DNA from: CAYLNK01 sp964384675
Lineage (GTDB): Bacteria; Acidobacteriota; Thermoanaerobaculia; UBA5066
Direction: 5' to 3'
DNA: 8,789 bases
Assembly: GCA_964384675.1 (NCBI GenBank)
Contig: CAYLNK010000290.1
Coordinates: 1 to 8,789, forward strand
Below the pieces are notes generated by a model, which was not told the origin of the DNA, did not search any database, and saw only the letters and a program-made list of their open reading frames with translations. The translations under genes were made by a program, and so were the position numbers. Positions 5,447 through 8,789 of the stretch are shown here, piece after piece (position 1 is the first letter of the stretch; every line of letters starts with the position of its first letter).

Positions 5447-7131
5447 GCCACTTCCCGCATCGAGGTCCGGCGGGGAGCGGCGGCCGCGGCGCGCGCCGGG
5501 AGCGTGATCGTGATCGCCGTGCCTCCGCCGGGGGCCGAGTCGACGCGGATGCTGCCGCCGTGCTCCTCCACGATCCGGTAGACGATCGCGAGGCCCAGCC
5601 CGGTGCCGCCGGGAGAGCTGTGGGCAAACGGAGTGAAGAGCCGGCCCTGCTCCTCGGGCGTCATCCCGCGACCCTCGTCGCGGATCGTGGCTGACCAGAC
5701 GCCGGAGTCGAGGCGGGCCGTCACGCTCAGGAGGCCGCCTTCGGGCATCGCGGCCAGGGCGTTGCGGGCCAGGTTCCAGAAGATCTGGCGGAGCTGGCCG
5801 GGGTCGGCCTCGAGCACGACGGACTCGGGGACGATGTCGATCGCGACCTGGTGTGCGGCGGACAGCTCGTCGCTGTGGGTCAGGAGCGTGGTGACGTCGC
5901 GCAGCGCCGCGGCCGCATCCACGGGCTCGGGGAGGCGCTCCCGTGGCTTCACGTACTTCAGGAAGTCCTCGAGGATCGCCGAGAGCCGGTGCGACTCCTG
6001 CACCACGATGTCCATCAGGCGCCGCTCGGACGAGCCCGGGGAGGCTCCGGAGCGGAGGACCTGGACCGAGCCGGAGATGGAGGCGAGCGGATTGCGGATC
6101 TCGTGCGCGATGGCCGCCGCCAGCTCGCCGACGGCGGCGAGCTTCTCCTTGAGGCGCACCTCTCCCTCGAGCCGTTTCAGGTCGGTCAGGTTCTGGAAGA
6201 TCAGGATCCGTCCGACCGGAGCCCCATCTCCGTCCCGCAGAGCCGTCACCGAGATGCCGAAGTAGACGTCGTGACCTCCCCGCGGCTGGACCCTCTCGAA
6301 CCGCAGGATCTCGGTGTCGGCCGCCCGGATCCGGCTCCAGGCGGCTTCGTCCACCAGGCCGAGGTCCGTGAGGGGGCGCCCCAGCAGCTCGCGGACCGTC
6401 GCGTGGAGGATGTCGGCCCCGGGTGGGTTCACGTAGGTGACCAGGCCCGAGAGGTCGGTGGTGACGACCCCGGACGACATCGAGGCCAGCACCGACGAAT
6501 GGAGCGCCTGCAGCCGCGCGATCTCCGCCCGCCGGCGATCGGAGTCGGCACGCGCCTCGCGCAGCCGCTCCGAAGCAGCCGCCACGAGGAGCGCCGTGGC
6601 CACGAACGCGAAGCCGTTCAGCGCGACGTTCCCGAACAGCCCGGCCCGGGTGAAGACGCGCGGCGGGAGGTCGTCGTACTCGATCGTCGGGAGGACGTTC
6701 TGGTACATCAGGTCGACCAGCACCGCGTAGAAGACCGTCGCCAGGCCCGCCGCGATGAGGCCCCCGCGCCGCCCGAGCAGGCTCGCCCCCGCGGCCACGA
6801 CGGCCAGGTAGAGGAACGTGAAGGCCGAGTCGGGTCCCCGCGAGATGTAGACGATCCCGGTGATGACCGCGAGGTCCCCGAGGACCTGGAGGGCGAGGTG
6901 GGCCTCGGCCCGGAACAGGTGGAGGGTGGAAGCGGCCCCGATCGAGAGGGCGTACGCGAACGCGGCCAGGTAGTAGATCGGCTTGAGCGGCAGGGAGATG
7001 CTGAAGGTGAGCTGGATCAGGAGCGCCGAGACGAGGAGCGTCGAGACCACGATGACCCGGAGCAGGATGAACCCCCGCAGCATCCCGGGCGTCGGCTCGA
7101 GGTGCTCGCGTTGGCTGGCGCTCGCGGTCAT
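5443..7131 (-). CDS. pilS: Membrane sensor histidine kinase PilS
   Basis: This is a 562-residue kinase that autophosphorylates and passes phosphate to PilR. The N-terminal part (about 20-187) is hydrophobic, with roughly six membrane segments, as in PilS. A linker with coiled-coil character (about 187-210) leads to a PAS domain (about 211-320). The HisKA box AAIAHEIRNPLASISGS carries the phospho-acceptor H343. The HATPase domain has the N box NLARNALAAMPEGG (453-466), G1 DEGRGM (485-490) and G2 GTGLGLAIV (509-517). It is complete. In known PilS proteins the membrane part senses pilin levels; whether that holds here cannot be seen. The start chosen is ATG 7131, with GGAG nine bases upstream; GTG 7146 (five residues longer) is possible but less well served. 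The stop overlaps the pilR start. NtrB-like kinases are the alternative, but the context favours PilS. Confidence 0.93.
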   Translation of the reverse strand: MTASASQREHLEPTPGMLRGFILLRVIVVSTLLVSALLIQLTFSISLPLKPIYYLAAFAYALSIGAASTLHLFRAEAHLALQVLGDLAVITGIVYISRGPDSAFTFLYLAVVAAGASLLGRRGGLIAAGLATVFYAVLVDLMYQNVLPTIEYDDLPPRVFTRAGLFGNVALNGFAFVATALLVAAASERLREARADSDRRRAEIARLQALHSSVLASMSSGVVTTDLSGLVTYVNPPGADILHATVRELLGRPLTDLGLVDEAAWSRIRAADTEILRFERVQPRGGHDVYFGISVTALRDGDGAPVGRILIFQNLTDLKRLEGEVRLKEKLAAVGELAAAIAHEIRNPLASISGSVQVLRSGASPGSSERRLMDIVVQESHRLSAILEDFLKYVKPRERLPEPVDAAAALRDVTTLLTHSDELSAAHQVAIDIVPESVVLEADPGQLRQIFWNLARNALAAMPEGGLLSVTARLDSGVWSATIRDEGRGMTPEEQGRLFTPFAHSSPGGTGLGLAIVYRIVEEHGGSIRVDSAPGGGTAITITLPARAAAAAPRRTSMREVA

Positions 7132-7146
7132 GCCGCGATTCTCCAC

Positions 7147-7212
7147 GAAATCCCCGGGGGCGGGTCATGGCCGGGAGGGCCGGGGCAGGAGGCCGCGTGA
7201 CGGAAGGCGCCG
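7147..7212. other. Leader region upstream of pilS, no clear promoter
   Basis: These 66 GC-rich bases lie between the pilS start and the first repeat copy. I see no convincing sigma-70 promoter on the minus strand. The closest sigma-54-like string (GTCACG...TCCTGC) lacks the required GG at -24. Short G/C runs could fold, but nothing specific stands out. Confidence 0.4.
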
Positions 7213-7455
7213 GTCCGCAGGCGGCAGCGCCGCCGAGGGGAGGGTACCGACTGTGGGCTATCGCAGGAGCCGGGCCCTGCGATGGCCACTCACCCGCATG
7301 AAGGACTGAGCACGGTGTCCGCAGGCGGCAGCGCCGCCGAGGGGAGTGTACCGACCTGAGGGCTATCGCAGGAGCCGGGCCCTGCGATGGCCACTCACCC
7401 GCATGAAGGACTGAGCACGGGGTCCGCAGGCGGCAGCGCCGCCGAGGGGAGGGTA
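7213..7455. repeat. Tandem intergenic repeat, unit of about 104 bp, 2.3 copies
   Basis: Two full copies (7213-7316 and 7317-7421) differ at only about four positions: a G/T change, a one-base insertion with an adjacent T/A change, and the last base. A third copy (7422-7455) stops after its first 34 bases. Each full unit holds two inverted repeats: GGCGGC-AGC-GCCGCC near its left end and TCGCAGG-(8 nt)-CCTGCGA in the middle. These are followed by CTCACCCGCATGAAGGACTGAG, whose ends (CTCA/TGAG) could also pair. The near-identity and structure suggest a recently duplicated REP-like or other dispersed intergenic element, or a structured RNA. The minus strand happens to be open through it, but the period of 104 then 105 and the lack of start signals argue against coding. 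Confidence 0.85.
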
Positions 7456-7480
7456 GGGGGACCCGCATGACGGGTCCCCC
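7456..7480 (-). terminator. Hairpin terminator after pilC
   Basis: GGGGGACCCG and CGGGTCCCCC form a perfect 10-bp stem with a five-base loop, 14 bp beyond the pilC stop codon. There is no T-run after it on either strand. It probably ends or attenuates pilC transcription before the repeats and pilS, although read-through to pilS cannot be excluded. Confidence 0.65.
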
Positions 7481-7494
7481 GAATAACTTCAGCC

Positions 7495-8700
7495 TCAGTT
7501 GATCTTCGAGATCAGGTCGAACATCGGGAGGTACATCGCGATGACGATGGTCCCGATGATGATGCCGAGCATCGCGATCATGATCGGCTCCATCAGCTTC
7601 ATCAGGCCCTCGACGGCGCGGTCGACCTCTTCCTCGTAGAACTCGGCGATCTTGTTGAGCATCGCGTCGAGGGCACCGGTCTGCTCGCCGACGCCGATCA
7701 TCTGGACCACCATGGGGGGGAACACCTTCGTCTCGGCCAGCGGCTCGGCGATCGTCTTGCCCGACTCGACCGCCTTGCGCACCGCCATGATCGCGTCCTC
7801 GACGATGGCGTTGCCCGCCGTCTTGGCCGTGATCTCGAGGCCGTCGAGGATCGGGACGCCCGACGACGTGAGCGTGGCGAGCGTCCGGCAGAACCGGGCG
7901 ACGGCGATCTTCCTCATGATCTCGCCCAGCACCGGCGACTTCAGGATCAGGTTGTCGCAGACGCGCCGGCCCTTGTACGTGGCGTAGTAGCGCTTCAGGG
8001 CATACGAGGCCGCCACGAAGAAGACGACGATGAAGAAGAGGTAGTTGGCCACGAAGTTCGAGGCCTTGATGACCATTCGCGTCGGCAGGGGGAGCTGGGC
8101 TCCGAGGGCCGTGAAAAGGGCCGCGAACGTCGGGATGACCTTCCAGAGGATGATGAACACCACGATGGCGGCCACGCTCAGGACCGAGACCGGATAGATC
8201 AGGGCGGTCTTGACCTGGCCCGCCAGCTTGACGGCCTTCTCGATGTAGGTCGAGAGCCGGCGCAGGATGGTGTCGAGGATACCGCCCGCCTCGCCGGCGG
8301 CGACCATGTTGGTGTACAGGTCGTCGAAGGCCTTCGGGTGCTTCTTCATCGCGTCGGCGAGCGAGGAGCCCGATTCCACGTCCTGGCGGACGGCGAGGAT
8401 GATCTTCTGGAATGCCTTGTCGTCCTGCTGCGTGCCGAGGATCTCCAGGCACTGCACGAGAGGGAGACCGGCGTCGATCATGACGGAGAACTGCCGGGTG
8501 AAGATGGCCAGGCGCTGCTTGTTGACCTTCCCCGACCCGATCTTCGGGACGGCGAACTCCTTGCCCTTCTCCTTGACCGAGGTGACGTCGATCTGGCGGC
8601 GCCGGAGGTCGGCGATCGCCAGGTCCTTGGAGTCCGCGGTCAGGACGCCGCCGGTCACGCCGCCCTGGCGGGTCTTGCCCTTCCAAACGAACTGAGCCAT
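7495..8700 (-). CDS. pilC: Type IV pilus inner-membrane platform protein PilC (GspF family)
   Basis: PilC is the polytopic platform on which the PilB and PilT motors act to extend and retract the pilus. The 401 residues, the family's usual length, begin MAQFVWKGKTRQG, typical of PilC/GspF. They contain two type II secretion F domains: about 66-189 (FTRQFSVMIDAGLPLVQCLEIL at its start) and about 269-392 (RFCRTLATLTSSGVPILDGLEI). Three membrane segments are visible: about 165-189, 218-236 and 370-393. The conserved GE-x-(T/G)-G turns occur twice (AAGEAGGILD and GVGEQTGALD). The start is ATG 8700, with GGGAGG seven bases upstream. It follows a partial gene by about 31 bp and precedes pilS with a 363-bp gap carrying a hairpin and repeats. 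No damage is seen. Confidence 0.96.
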   Translation of the reverse strand: MAQFVWKGKTRQGGVTGGVLTADSKDLAIADLRRRQIDVTSVKEKGKEFAVPKIGSGKVNKQRLAIFTRQFSVMIDAGLPLVQCLEILGTQQDDKAFQKIILAVRQDVESGSSLADAMKKHPKAFDDLYTNMVAAGEAGGILDTILRRLSTYIEKAVKLAGQVKTALIYPVSVLSVAAIVVFIILWKVIPTFAALFTALGAQLPLPTRMVIKASNFVANYLFFIVVFFVAASYALKRYYATYKGRRVCDNLILKSPVLGEIMRKIAVARFCRTLATLTSSGVPILDGLEITAKTAGNAIVEDAIMAVRKAVESGKTIAEPLAETKVFPPMVVQMIGVGEQTGALDAMLNKIAEFYEEEVDRAVEGLMKLMEPIMIAMLGIIIGTIVIAMYLPMFDLISKIN

Positions 8701-8731
8701 CCGTCGTCCTCCCTAAGCTACCCGTCGCCCG

Positions 8732-8789
8732 TCAGCGCTTCGCGGCCGCGCCCGCGGCCGTGGCCGGCGGCGCTCCGCCGCCGAGCACG
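8732..8789 (-). CDS. C-terminal tail of an upstream gene (possibly a pilus ATPase)
   Basis: One minus-strand frame reads VLGGGAPPATAAGAAAKR and then a TGA at 8734-8732, 31 bp before the pilC start. A Gly/Ala/Pro-rich tail ending in KR is believable as a protein C-terminus. The spacing fits an operon partner; in many pil clusters this would be pilT or pilB. The remnant is too short to identify, and another frame (stop TAG at 8720-8718) cannot be excluded. Confidence 0.35.
   Translation of the reverse strand, partial: VLGGGAPPATAAGAAAKR

Noticed and set aside
7132..7146. GTG 7146 as the pilS start
   Set aside because: Possible, but ATG 7131 has a better placed GGAG. The five extra residues carry no recognisable feature.
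7180..7205. Sigma-54 promoter upstream of pilS (GTCACG...TCCTGC on the minus strand)
   Set aside because: It lacks the essential GG at -24 and matches the -12 element poorly.
7213..7455. CRISPR array
   Set aside because: The units are directly adjacent with no unique spacers, the period is about 104 bp and no cas gene is present.
7213..7455. Insertion sequence or coding repeat peptide (RRRCRLRTPCSVLHAGEW-like reading)
   Set aside because: No transposase, no terminal inverted repeats or target duplication are seen. The period is 104 then 105, so the frame is not kept by design, and there is no start signal.
4001..8686. A single 1561-codon open frame on the minus strand running through pilR, pilS (other frame), the repeats and pilC
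   Set aside because: High GC makes stop codons rare. Only the last 481 codons (PilR) look like protein, and pilS and pilC occupy better-supported frames across the rest.

Overview
The window is about 8.8 kb of high-GC bacterial DNA with tightly packed genes and strong Shine-Dalgarno sequences. Its gene set is a pilC-pilS-pilR cluster, a DUF4388 (PATAN-like) protein, an FmdB zinc ribbon and a secreted Asp-box protein. This mix is common in Acidobacteriota and in deltaproteobacteria-like lineages. I lean towards Acidobacteriota, but the lineage is an inference and no rRNA or other phylogenetic marker is present.

Layout. Positions 1-423 (minus) are the N-terminal part of a molybdopterin molybdotransferase (moeA), cut by the window edge. 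A 44-bp divergent gap follows. Then come three plus-strand genes: a DUF4388 protein (468-1259), an FmdB-family zinc ribbon with a charged tail (1300-1647), and a secreted Asp-box beta-propeller protein (about 1580-3472) whose start lies inside the end of fmdB. A strong hairpin at 3485-3510 separates these from a convergent minus-strand block.

Read in its own direction (right to left), the minus block has these parts: the tail of an unidentified gene (8732-8789), pilC (8700-7495), a 348-bp spacer holding a near-perfect tandem repeat of about 104 bp plus a hairpin, pilS (7131-5443), pilR (5446-4001) and a DUF192 lipoprotein (4035-3541). pilS, pilR and DUF192 overlap and are very probably co-translated.

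How it works together: PilC is the inner-membrane platform of a type IV pilus. PilS (membrane sensor kinase) and PilR (sigma-54-dependent activator) form the two-component system that usually controls the major pilin gene, which is not in this window. The plus-strand genes are not known to belong to the pilus system, although PATAN/DUF4388 proteins have been tied to pilus motors in cyanobacteria. No novel defence or mobile system is visible. The most unusual items are the tandem repeat between pilC and pilS, the back-to-back promoter candidates that would give leaderless or near-leaderless GTG-start transcripts, and a MoeA with a substitution in a normally conserved GED motif.
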